Of a stretch of 13,413 nt of DNA, positions 6,842 through 12,946 are shown one piece after another; within the stretch, counting starts at the first letter, position 1; each line of letters begins with the position of its first letter. The stretch comes from Desulfovibrionaceae bacterium UBA6814 (GTDB taxonomy: Bacteria; Desulfobacterota; Desulfovibrionia; Desulfovibrionales; Desulfovibrionaceae): NCBI GenBank assembly GCA_002452635.1, contig DKEU01000229.1:1-13413 (forward strand), given 5' to 3'. Below the pieces are notes generated by a model, which was not told where the DNA came from, did no database searches, and saw only the letters and a program-made list of their open reading frames with translations. Made by a program: the position numbers and the translations under genes.

Positions 6842-9034
6842 TTACTTTGTAGACATCATCATTTCATAATGACTTTGGTGATTAGTTTTTATAAATATAT
6901 CCTTAAAAACTTTTAAATATTGCTCAGTAAAATCATAACCAGCACCAATATCTATACCGTCATACACGTTGTGGGACCCATCGTGTATCCAGGAAGTCAA
7001 AGACCTACATACGATTTTTTCTTCGCCGTCAAATTTATCTGTTAATTCTTCAAGATCAATTTCACCAAGGATTAAAAAGTAATTTTCTAAAATTCTCCTT
7101 AACGTATTACATATATTAATACTCGAATCTGAATTTTCCGCACATCTTTTTACTTCTTTCCATAACAATTGATAATTAGTACTAATTGGATTATGTTTAT
7201 ATTCTATAGTCACAGATTTTTTGTTTGATTTTCTTATAATCCAGTAACTAAAATTATTCTCACTTAATATATCTTTATTTTTTCTATTAGTTTTTACAAA
7301 GGAAACTTCTTTATGAAAATATACATTATGAGTTAAAATAAATATTTGCTTAATATTAAGTTTATCAAGCTCTTTTTTATTAAATAACTTTCTTATTAAA
7401 GTACTCACAATGAACAAAATTTTACTATCTAAACTTGACACTGGATCATCAAACACAATAATCCTTGGTTCTGTTATACCTTCTTTCGAAAAGCTTCCCC
7501 GGATTAATTGGTAAAAATACAAAAAAGATATAAAAGTACGCTCTCCTTCACTAAGCGTTTCTTTTACTAAACTTCCATCTTCCCGTATTATCCTATAGTA
7601 TCCTTCATTTTCATCTTCAATTATCTGAAAGTTATTAAATCCGAAAGCACAAAGAGTATTATTTATACACTCTTTTGATGGAGCAATGCTTGTTACTTGT
7701 TTTTCAATTTCTAAAATATCCAACACTGCTTGCTTCATTTTTGTGTCAAATGTTACTAACTTATCGCTCATTTCTTTTTTTTGTTTATTTTTTGGAGCAA
7801 CTCTATTTGTATAATCTGTATACAGGGATTTAGCTTCACCGCCGACAAAACACCATATCTCTTCTATCAGTTTTAAACGCTCTGCTGAAAAATTATCAAC
7901 TATTTTATTGAACTTAGATATCTCTTCATTAGCCTTATAAATTACAACAACAACTTCACAAATTAACTCATAAATAGGATTAATTTCTGCTAACATCGAA
8001 GACTCTTTCTGCTTTCTATAAAGAATTTCTTTATTTTTTTCAAATATCGCTCGAATAGAAATGATTTTATCTTTTATAGTCTCATACTTAAAATAGTCAT
8101 TTTCTAACAATGAAAGCTGTTCAAATGATAACAATATAGCTTCAATTGAATCACAATAATACTTTATATTGCTATTTAGTATTTCAATATTCTTAATGAA
8201 TGAATCATCAAAATATTGCTCAAAACTTTGCTGTAATAAGCTTGATGTTTCTTGCTGGCAAAATGGACACTTTGTGCCAGAGTAGTATTGCATACCTTGG
8301 AGCACCCAATCGCTATTCCCTAAATGATTAATGAGTTCTGCGATTGGGACATCGCCCTTCCCGATAATCTTTGTTTTAAATATAGATATAGTGTCTAACG
8401 CAGGAATCTTCTCTGTGTTAGGCAGGGAAAACTCTAAAAATTTTTGTGGTTGATCCCCGAAAAGTACTTTTGATTTCTTCCTAATTTCATCTATATCAAT
8501 GGAATTTTTTTTATCAATATACTTCATACACCTATTTTTAAATTCTTCTTTTGACTTTAACGTGCCTTGAAATGCAACGTAAAAATCATCAGAATATTTA
8601 GTTTTAATCTCCCAACACTTTTCCCTAAAAATAGAAGTCTCTTTTGTTATATCAGTATTAATTCCCTCAATTCTCTTTCGTAAATCATCAATTTTCTCTT
8701 GATAACTCTCTCTTTCTTTGACTTTATTGTTTAACTCTTCCTGCTTTTCGCTCGCTCCATCCCCAAAAGTAAAAACACCTTTAACTTTTGTTTCTTTTAA
8801 TGTTTTCTCAACAAAGTCCTTATTGTAAACTAATGCTTTCATCGGCCTGTCATCTTGCCATTCAAGTTGACATTCATGGTAATCAGGCAATGAACTATCA
8901 CCAATCAACTTTGCGATTGTAGTTTTGCCACTTCCGTTATCACCATAGATAAAATTTACCACATTTAACTCATTTAAACTTTGGGTATCCTCACCATAAC
9001 TAGCTACATTCTTTATGCGAATGTTCGTCAACAT
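6842..9034 (-). CDS. rloC: RloC-type AAA_13 ATPase with zinc hook and HEPN/anticodon-nuclease-like C-terminus
   Basis: The 730-residue protein starts at ATG 9034 with GGGGGA 6 nt upstream. The ABC-type head has Walker A GDNGSGKTT (31-39), signature LSEGE (494-498), Walker B IIVFDDPVSSLD (525-536) and H-loop THN (568-570). This DDPVSSLD/THN arrangement is characteristic of the AAA_13 proteins RloC and PrrC. Charged, probably coiled-coil stretches (about 92-200 and 270-450) surround CPFC at 256-259, the expected zinc-hook position. The C-terminal region holds R646-x3-E650 and R677-x6-H684 (IHDGSH). These fit the Arg/Glu/His anticodon-nuclease site and the HEPN Rx4-6H motif. Known RloC proteins are tRNA anticodon nucleases linked to DNA damage and phage response. 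RNase activity here is inferred. Length fits RloC and exceeds PrrC (about 400). No restriction-modification genes lie in the window. Confidence 0.85.
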   Translation of the reverse strand: MLTNIRIKNVASYGEDTQSLNELNVVNFIYGDNGSGKTTIAKLIGDSSLPDYHECQLEWQDDRPMKALVYNKDFVEKTLKETKVKGVFTFGDGASEKQEELNNKVKERESYQEKIDDLRKRIEGINTDITKETSIFREKCWEIKTKYSDDFYVAFQGTLKSKEEFKNRCMKYIDKKNSIDIDEIRKKSKVLFGDQPQKFLEFSLPNTEKIPALDTISIFKTKIIGKGDVPIAELINHLGNSDWVLQGMQYYSGTKCPFCQQETSSLLQQSFEQYFDDSFIKNIEILNSNIKYYCDSIEAILLSFEQLSLLENDYFKYETIKDKIISIRAIFEKNKEILYRKQKESSMLAEINPIYELICEVVVVIYKANEEISKFNKIVDNFSAERLKLIEEIWCFVGGEAKSLYTDYTNRVAPKNKQKKEMSDKLVTFDTKMKQAVLDILEIEKQVTSIAPSKECINNTLCAFGFNNFQIIEDENEGYYRIIREDGSLVKETLSEGERTFISFLYFYQLIRGSFSKEGITEPRIIVFDDPVSSLDSKILFIVSTLIRKLFNKKELDKLNIKQIFILTHNVYFHKEVSFVKTNRKNKDILSENNFSYWIIRKSNKKSVTIEYKHNPISTNYQLLWKEVKRCAENSDSSINICNTLRRILENYFLILGEIDLEELTDKFDGEEKIVCRSLTSWIHDGSHNVYDGIDIGAGYDFTEQYLKVFKDIFIKTNHQSHYEMMMSTK

Positions 9035-9046
9035 GGGTCATCCCCC
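9035..9046 (-). promoter_or_regulatory. Ribosome-binding site of the rloC-like gene
   Basis: On the - strand GGGGGA (9046 down to 9041) precedes the ATG at 9034 by 6 nt. It is a short G-rich element in otherwise A/T-rich DNA and supports this start, which also gives the expected N-terminus just ahead of the Walker A strand. Confidence 0.5.
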
Positions 9047-9068
9047 AATTTTGACATTCGACAACCAA

Positions 9069-9148
9069 TATATAAATCAATTTATTACTAGCAGCATATA
9101 TAAGCTATGTCAATCAATATAAAAAGAGTCGCGTATATAATAATCAAT
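9069..9148. repeat. Three imperfect TATATAA...ATCAAT repeats upstream of rloC
   Basis: On the + strand the 7-mer AATCAAT occurs at 9075-9081, 9112-9118 and 9142-9148, each time preceded by TATATAA. The copies are TATATAAATCAAT at 9069-9081, a longer spaced version at 9097-9118, and TATATAATAATCAAT at 9134-9148. They occupy the whole gap upstream of the rloC-like gene and overlap the stop of the glycosyltransferase. They could be operator sites, but the A/T-rich background makes chance similarity quite possible. Confidence 0.35.
9085..9113 (-). promoter_or_regulatory. Possible promoter for the rloC-like gene
   Basis: On the - strand a perfect -35 hexamer TTGACA (9113 down to 9108) is followed after 17 nt by TAGTAA (9090 down to 9085), a poor -10 element. 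A start site near 9078 would leave a leader of about 45 nt. Its place in the island's upstream DNA supports a promoter carried with the gene. The weak -10 keeps confidence low. Confidence 0.3.
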
Positions 9149-10181
9149 ATTTATAATTACCCCAATATGATGCCCGCATAATTCCCAACCATGAAAACAG
9201 CTTGTCCGCGGCCGCGGTCAGGGAGAAGTGCTCCTCCACGGTCTGCCGCGCCGCGGCGGACAGGCTCAGGCGCAGGTCCGGGTCGCGGGCCAGGCGCTCC
9301 ACGCACTGCACGGTCTCTGCCGCGCTGCGCACCAGAAAGCCGTTCAGGCCGTGCCGCACGATCTCCCGGTTGAACCCCACGTCCGAGGCCACGGGCACGG
9401 CCCCGCAGGCCATGTACTGCAGCAACTTGAACCCGCACTTGCCGCGGGTGTACTCGTCGTCGGTCAGGGGCATGAGGCCCACGTCCATGGCCTGGAGGTG
9501 CTCCACCTCGGAGGTGGGGCTCCAGCTCAGGAAGGTGGCGGGAAGCCCGGGCGGGAACACGCAGGGCTCGTCCGAGACCACGAACAGCCGCACCAGGTCC
9601 GGGATGCGGCGCAGGGCCTCGAACACCTCGGGCAGGAAGAACTGGTTGCAGGAGGTGCCCATCCAGCCCACGGTGATGCGGCCGGACTCGGGCCGTTGCG
9701 CCGGGGGCAAATAGACCCGGGCGTCGATGGGCGTGGGCAGGATCTCCACCCGTTTGGCCAGGGACTTCATGCGGCCGGCCAGGAAGGAGTTGCCCGCCAC
9801 CACCAGGTCCACCCTGGCCGCGGTGCGCTCCAGGCCGCCGGTGGCGCGGCGGGAGGTGCGCTCGCGCTGCTGCGGGTCCGTGACGTTGGGGTGGCAGGTC
9901 CACAGGGCGTCGTCGAAGTCGAAGGCCACCAGGTCTCCCCGACGGCGCAGCATGGCCAGCTCCGGCCCGGTGAGCAGGCGCTTCTGGAGCACGATGGCCC
10001 GGGCCCTGGGCAGGCTCAGGGCAAAGCCCGCCCGGCCCGCCGCGGTCTTGGGCACGGTGCGCCATTCGGCCTTGAGCCCCCGCGCCTGGGCCTCGGCCAC
10101 AAAGGGCAGCACCCGGAAGCGCACGCTGGGCAGGTTCCGGCCCGCGGCGGCCAGGTAGAGCAGGTCGAGCTTGTCGGCCAC
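9144..10181 (-). CDS. Glycosyltransferase (GT4-like) with island-derived C-terminal tail
   Basis: The 345-residue protein starts at a GTG at 10181, 16 nt after the stop of the zinc-ribbon gene. N-terminal features include PSVRFRVLPFVAEAQARG and VAFDFDDALW (85-94), the latter common in GT4-like enzymes that process surface glycans. The donor half has ITVGWMGTSCNQFFLPEV (169-186), VGLMPLTDDEYTRGKCGFK and LLQYMACGAVPVASDVGFN (253-271), which are typical GT-B donor-binding segments. The protein ends HFSLTAAADKLFSWLG, as homologs usually do. The last residues IMRASYWGNYKY and the TGA at 9144-9146 are encoded by AT-rich DNA, so the native stop was probably lost when the island arrived. It is cytosolic or membrane-peripheral; donor and acceptor are unknown. 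It may serve the glycan made by the convergent cluster. Confidence 0.85.
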   Translation of the reverse strand: MADKLDLLYLAAAGRNLPSVRFRVLPFVAEAQARGLKAEWRTVPKTAAGRAGFALSLPRARAIVLQKRLLTGPELAMLRRRGDLVAFDFDDALWTCHPNVTDPQQRERTSRRATGGLERTAARVDLVVAGNSFLAGRMKSLAKRVEILPTPIDARVYLPPAQRPESGRITVGWMGTSCNQFFLPEVFEALRRIPDLVRLFVVSDEPCVFPPGLPATFLSWSPTSEVEHLQAMDVGLMPLTDDEYTRGKCGFKLLQYMACGAVPVASDVGFNREIVRHGLNGFLVRSAAETVQCVERLARDPDLRLSLSAAARQTVEEHFSLTAAADKLFSWLGIMRASYWGNYKY

Positions 10182-10197
10182 GATACACCTACGGGCG

Positions 10198-10440
10198 CTA
10201 GAGAAAATCGGGGTCCACCGCGGCCTTGCCGCCGGCGGTCATGAGCTTGATGAAGCTCACGCCCTTGGCGTCCACGGGCACGATGGGGAACTGGGTGCTG
10301 CACGCGTCGCAGCGCACCATGGTGGGCTGGGTGGGGGCCACCACCGGCAGGCTGCGCCGGCAGTTGGGGCAGTCGTAGAAAAACACCACCTCCACCCCGC
10401 TGGGCTTCACCGGCATGATGGGCTTCTTGCGTTCGCTCAC
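10198..10440 (-). CDS. Small zinc-ribbon protein
   Basis: The 80-residue protein starts at a GTG at 10440, preceded by a strong GGAGGAGG-type ribosome-binding site in the short gap after gpmI. It contains CPNC (24-27) and CDAC (44-47), two CxxC knuckles separated by 16 residues, which is the layout of a four-cysteine zinc ribbon. It has no membrane segment. I do not recognise a functional family. Small proteins of this kind often bind nucleic acid or other proteins, but nothing here fixes its role. It sits between the glycolytic gene gpmI and a glycosyltransferase in what looks like one operon. Confidence 0.8.
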   Translation of the reverse strand: MSERKKPIMPVKPSGVEVVFFYDCPNCRRSLPVVAPTQPTMVRCDACSTQFPIVPVDAKGVSFIKLMTAGGKAAVDPDFL

Positions 10441-10458
10441 GGCTCCTCCTCCCTCAGG

Positions 10459-11994
10459 CTACTCGCCCAGCAGGCTCTTGCCGCCCATGGCCGCGGGCTG
10501 CGCCACGCCCCACAGGGCCAGGATGGTGGGCGCGATGTCCGCCAGCTTGCCCGGCTTGAGGCTCTTGCCCTTCCAGTCGTCGTCCACCAGCACCAAGGGC
10601 ACCTGGTTCAGGGTGTGGGCGGTGTGCGGCCCGCCCCGGGAGTCGATCATCTCCTCGGAGTTGCCGTGGTCCGCGGTGACCAGCACCCGGCCGCCGGTGG
10701 CCCGCACCGCGCCCACGATGTCCTCCACGGCCGAATCCACGGCCTGGCAGGCGGCGATGGCCGCGGGCAGCACCCCGGTGTGGCCCACCATGTCCAGGTT
10801 GGCCAGGTTGCACACCGCCAGGGACAGCCCGCCCTTGGCCCAACGCTCGCGGAAGCGCCGGGCCACCTCGAACACGCTCATCTCGGGCTTGAGGTCGTAG
10901 GTGGCCACCTCCCGCGGCGAGGGCACCAGGATGCGCTCCTCGCCCGGGAAGGGCTCCTCCCGGCCGCAGTTCAGGAAATAGGTCACGTGGGCGTACTTCT
11001 CGGTCTCGGCGATGCGCAACTGCGCCAGGCCCAGCTCCGACACCACCTGGCCCAGGGTGTGGTCAATCTCCTCCTTGGGGAAGGCCACGGGCAGGGGGAA
11101 GGAGGACTCGTAGCGGGTCATGGTGGCCACGTGCAGGCGGGGGAAGGCCTCGCGCGCGAACCCGTCGAACTGCGGGTCGAACAGGGTGCGCACGATCTGG
11201 CGGGCGCGGTCCGCCCGGAAGTTGAAGAAGAACACCGCGTCGTTGTCCTTGAGCAGGGCCACGGGCCGGCCCTCCCGGGTCACGATGCGGGGCTCCACGA
11301 ACTCGTCGAACTCCTGGGCCGCGTAGGCCGCGCGCACCGCGGCCACCGGGTCCTCCACCGCCTGGCCCCGGCCCACGGCCATGGCCGCGTGGGCGCGCTC
11401 GTTGCGCTCCCAGTGGGAGTCCCGGTCCATGGCCCAGTAGCGGCCCATGACCGTGGCGATCTCCCCCCAGCCCAGGCGGCGCATCTCGGCCGCCAACTGC
11501 TCCAGGTAGCCGGCCCCGCTGTCCGGCGGGGTGTCCCGGCCGTCCAGGAAGGCGTGCACCGCCACCCTGACCCCGGCGTCCTTGGCAGCCTGGAGGAGCG
11601 CAAAGATGTGGTTCTGGTGGCTGTGCACCCCGCCGTCGGACACCAGGCCCATGAGGTGCAGCCGGCCGCCGCTCTTCTTAGCCGCGGCCAGGGCCCCGGC
11701 AATGGCCGGGTTGTTCGCGAAGCGGCCCTCCTCGATGGCCATGTCGATGCGGGTCATGTCCTGGTAGACCACCCGGCCCGCGCCGATGTTCATGTGCCCC
11801 ACCTCGGAGTTGCCCATGAACCCGGAGGGCAGGCCCACGGCGCGGCCGGAGCAGTGCAGCAGGGTCCCGGGATGGCCGGCGCGCAGCCGGTCCAGGGTCG
11901 GGGTGCAGGAACGGGTCACCGCGTTGCCCGGCCCGTCCGGGGCCTGGCCCCAGCCGTCCAGGATGAGCAGCAGGGTGGGACGCAGGTCGGGCAT
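10459..11994 (-). CDS. gpmI: 2,3-bisphosphoglycerate-independent phosphoglycerate mutase
   Basis: The full-length 511-residue enzyme interconverts 3-phosphoglycerate and 2-phosphoglycerate in glycolysis and gluconeogenesis, using two Mn ions and a phosphoserine intermediate. The N-terminus LLLILDGWG supplies metal ligand Asp13. The catalytic serine is Ser63 in GFMGNSEVGHMNIGAGR. The substrate-binding region includes VSDGGVHSH (118-126) and HAFLDGRDTPP (147-157). The second half of the phosphatase site has NLDMVGHTG (Asp401, His405), VTADHGNSEEM (Asp442, His443) and PHTAHT (His460). All expected residues are present. The length matches the family norm of about 510. The ATG at 11994 follows the rsfS stop after one base, so the two genes are probably translationally coupled. 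Confidence 0.97.
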   Translation of the reverse strand: MPDLRPTLLLILDGWGQAPDGPGNAVTRSCTPTLDRLRAGHPGTLLHCSGRAVGLPSGFMGNSEVGHMNIGAGRVVYQDMTRIDMAIEEGRFANNPAIAGALAAAKKSGGRLHLMGLVSDGGVHSHQNHIFALLQAAKDAGVRVAVHAFLDGRDTPPDSGAGYLEQLAAEMRRLGWGEIATVMGRYWAMDRDSHWERNERAHAAMAVGRGQAVEDPVAAVRAAYAAQEFDEFVEPRIVTREGRPVALLKDNDAVFFFNFRADRARQIVRTLFDPQFDGFAREAFPRLHVATMTRYESSFPLPVAFPKEEIDHTLGQVVSELGLAQLRIAETEKYAHVTYFLNCGREEPFPGEERILVPSPREVATYDLKPEMSVFEVARRFRERWAKGGLSLAVCNLANLDMVGHTGVLPAAIAACQAVDSAVEDIVGAVRATGGRVLVTADHGNSEEMIDSRGGPHTAHTLNQVPLVLVDDDWKGKSLKPGKLADIAPTILALWGVAQPAAMGGKSLLGE

Positions 11995-11995
11995 C

Positions 11996-12946
11996 TCAGT
12001 CGTCCTTGTCGCTGGAGGGGCCGGCGTCGTCCGGCTCCAGGCCCAGGTCCAGGGCCGCGGCGTCGGCCCACAGGCCTTCCAGGTTGTAGAAGCGCCGCGA
12101 GTCCTCCTGGAAGATGTGCACCAGCACGTCGTTCAGGTCCAGGAGCACCCAGGTCCCGGTGCGGTAGCCCTCCATGCCCAGGTAGGAGATGCCGCTCTCG
12201 CCCGCGGTCTTGAGCACGTGGTCGGCCAGGGCCTGGGCCTGGCGCACGTTGCGGGCCGTGGCCAGCACCAGCCCTTCCGCCACCGAGCACAGCCCGGCCA
12301 CGTCCAGGGCCGTGATGTCCAGGGCCTTCTTGTCGTGCAGCCACTGCGCCACCAGGCGCATGGCGGCGCGCACGCCCTCGGGGTCGGGGCGCGAGGCCTT
12401 CTTGGCCCCGGGGCGCTTGACGGTCTTGGGCTGGGGCTGCACCCCGGCCAGCACCGCCTCCTTGGGCAGGCGCTTGGGCGCGCCGCCCTCGGACTTGCGG
12501 GGACTGGCCGGACGGGGCTTGGCCGCCTTGGGCTCGGCCATGGCCTTTTCCTCGCGTCGGCGCTCGGCGTGGGTCTGGGGCTTGGTCGGGCCGGAGGATT
12601 TCTTGGCCGCAGGCTTGCCGGTGGGCTTGCCCGTCGGCTTGCCCGAAGGCTTGCCGCCGGACTTGGCCGCGGGCTTCCCGGTGGGCTTGCCGGCCGGCTT
12701 CCCGCCGGACTTGGCCGCGGGTTTCCCGGTGGGCTTGCTCCCGGCCTTGGCGGCGGGCTTGCCCGGACCCTTGGCCGCCGGCTTGGACGCCGGCTTCTTG
12801 GCCGCGGGCTTGGCGGGCTTGTCGTCCTTCCTGGGTGCGGGCTTGGCTGCGGGTTTCTTGGCCGCGGGCTTCTGGGCTGCGGGCTTGGACCCGGACTTGG
12901 CGGCCGGCTTTTTCCCGGCCGGGGCGGGCTTCTTCTTCTCTGCCAT
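11996..12946 (-). CDS. rsfS: Ribosomal silencing factor RsfS with long basic N-terminal tail
   Basis: Residues about 190-295 form the Iojap/RsfS domain. It includes WLHDKKALDITALDVAGLC, ATARNVRQAQALADHVLK and TWVLLDLNDVLVHIFQEDSRRFYNLEGLW, whose final W-V-L-x-D and Y-x-L-E-x-L-W pattern is diagnostic. RsfS binds ribosomal protein uL14 and blocks subunit joining when nutrients are scarce. A normal RsfS has about 105-130 residues. Here residues 1-185 form a Lys/Ala/Pro/Gly tail like histone H1 C-terminal domains, with 16-residue repeats at 73-104 (TGKPAAKSGGKP). An internal ATG (Met136) could yield a shorter form, but the ATG at 12946, overlapping the upstream TAA by one base, fits the operon. 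The tail could bind rRNA or DNA; this is inference. Confidence 0.9.
   Translation of the reverse strand: MAEKKKPAPAGKKPAAKSGSKPAAQKPAAKKPAAKPAPRKDDKPAKPAAKKPASKPAAKGPGKPAAKAGSKPTGKPAAKSGGKPAGKPTGKPAAKSGGKPSGKPTGKPTGKPAAKKSSGPTKPQTHAERRREEKAMAEPKAAKPRPASPRKSEGGAPKRLPKEAVLAGVQPQPKTVKRPGAKKASRPDPEGVRAAMRLVAQWLHDKKALDITALDVAGLCSVAEGLVLATARNVRQAQALADHVLKTAGESGISYLGMEGYRTGTWVLLDLNDVLVHIFQEDSRRFYNLEGLWADAAALDLGLEPDDAGPSSDKDD
12593..12946 (-). repeat. Low-complexity Lys/Ala/Pro/Gly repeat tract in rsfS
   Basis: Residues 1-118 of RsfS are built of short KPAAK, GKPTGKP and KSGGKP modules. Two units (residues 73-88 and 89-104, DNA 12635-12730) repeat at a period of 48 nt, with most bases shared between copies. 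Such a tract is prone to slippage, so its length may vary between strains and assembly there should be treated with caution. Confidence 0.8.

Larger units (their letters stand above)
6833..9185. mobile_element. AT-rich genomic island carrying one defence-type gene (boundaries approximate)
   Basis: Base composition drops from about 70-75% G+C to roughly 20-40% right after the stop of the gene ending at 6832. It returns to GC-rich sequence around 9170-9200. The island contains one long - strand gene, rloC-like, and about 110 nt of A/T-rich upstream DNA. No integrase, transposase, tRNA target or clear flanking direct repeats were found, so the route of entry is unknown. The right boundary lies inside the 3' end of the neighbouring glycosyltransferase gene, whose last codons and stop are made of island-like DNA. 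The call as horizontally acquired DNA rests on composition and the type of gene. Confidence 0.75.

Noticed and set aside
6842..9034. Considered PrrC, a plain SMC/RecF repair ATPase, or a Septu/retron ATPase as alternatives
   Set aside because: The length and CPFC hook exceed PrrC. The C-terminal R-x3-E / R-x6-H region goes beyond a plain repair ATPase. No HNH partner or reverse transcriptase is next to it.
6833..9190. Searched for attachment-site repeats, tRNA or integrase at the island edges
   Set aside because: Only weak similarity (ATTTCAT at the left against TTTTCAT on the reverse strand at the right) was seen, which is expected by chance. No tRNA-like sequence or recombinase is present.
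10171..12213. A 680-codon open frame on the + strand opposite gpmI and rsfS
   Set aside because: It is antisense to two genes with clear family motifs. Its translation is His/Gly/Gln/Ala/Arg-rich low complexity, as expected when very GC-rich genes are read backwards.
12593..12946. Repeat tract considered as a CRISPR array
   Set aside because: The repeats are short coding modules (KPAAK, GKPTG) in frame with RsfS, without unique spacers of constant length and with no cas genes nearby.
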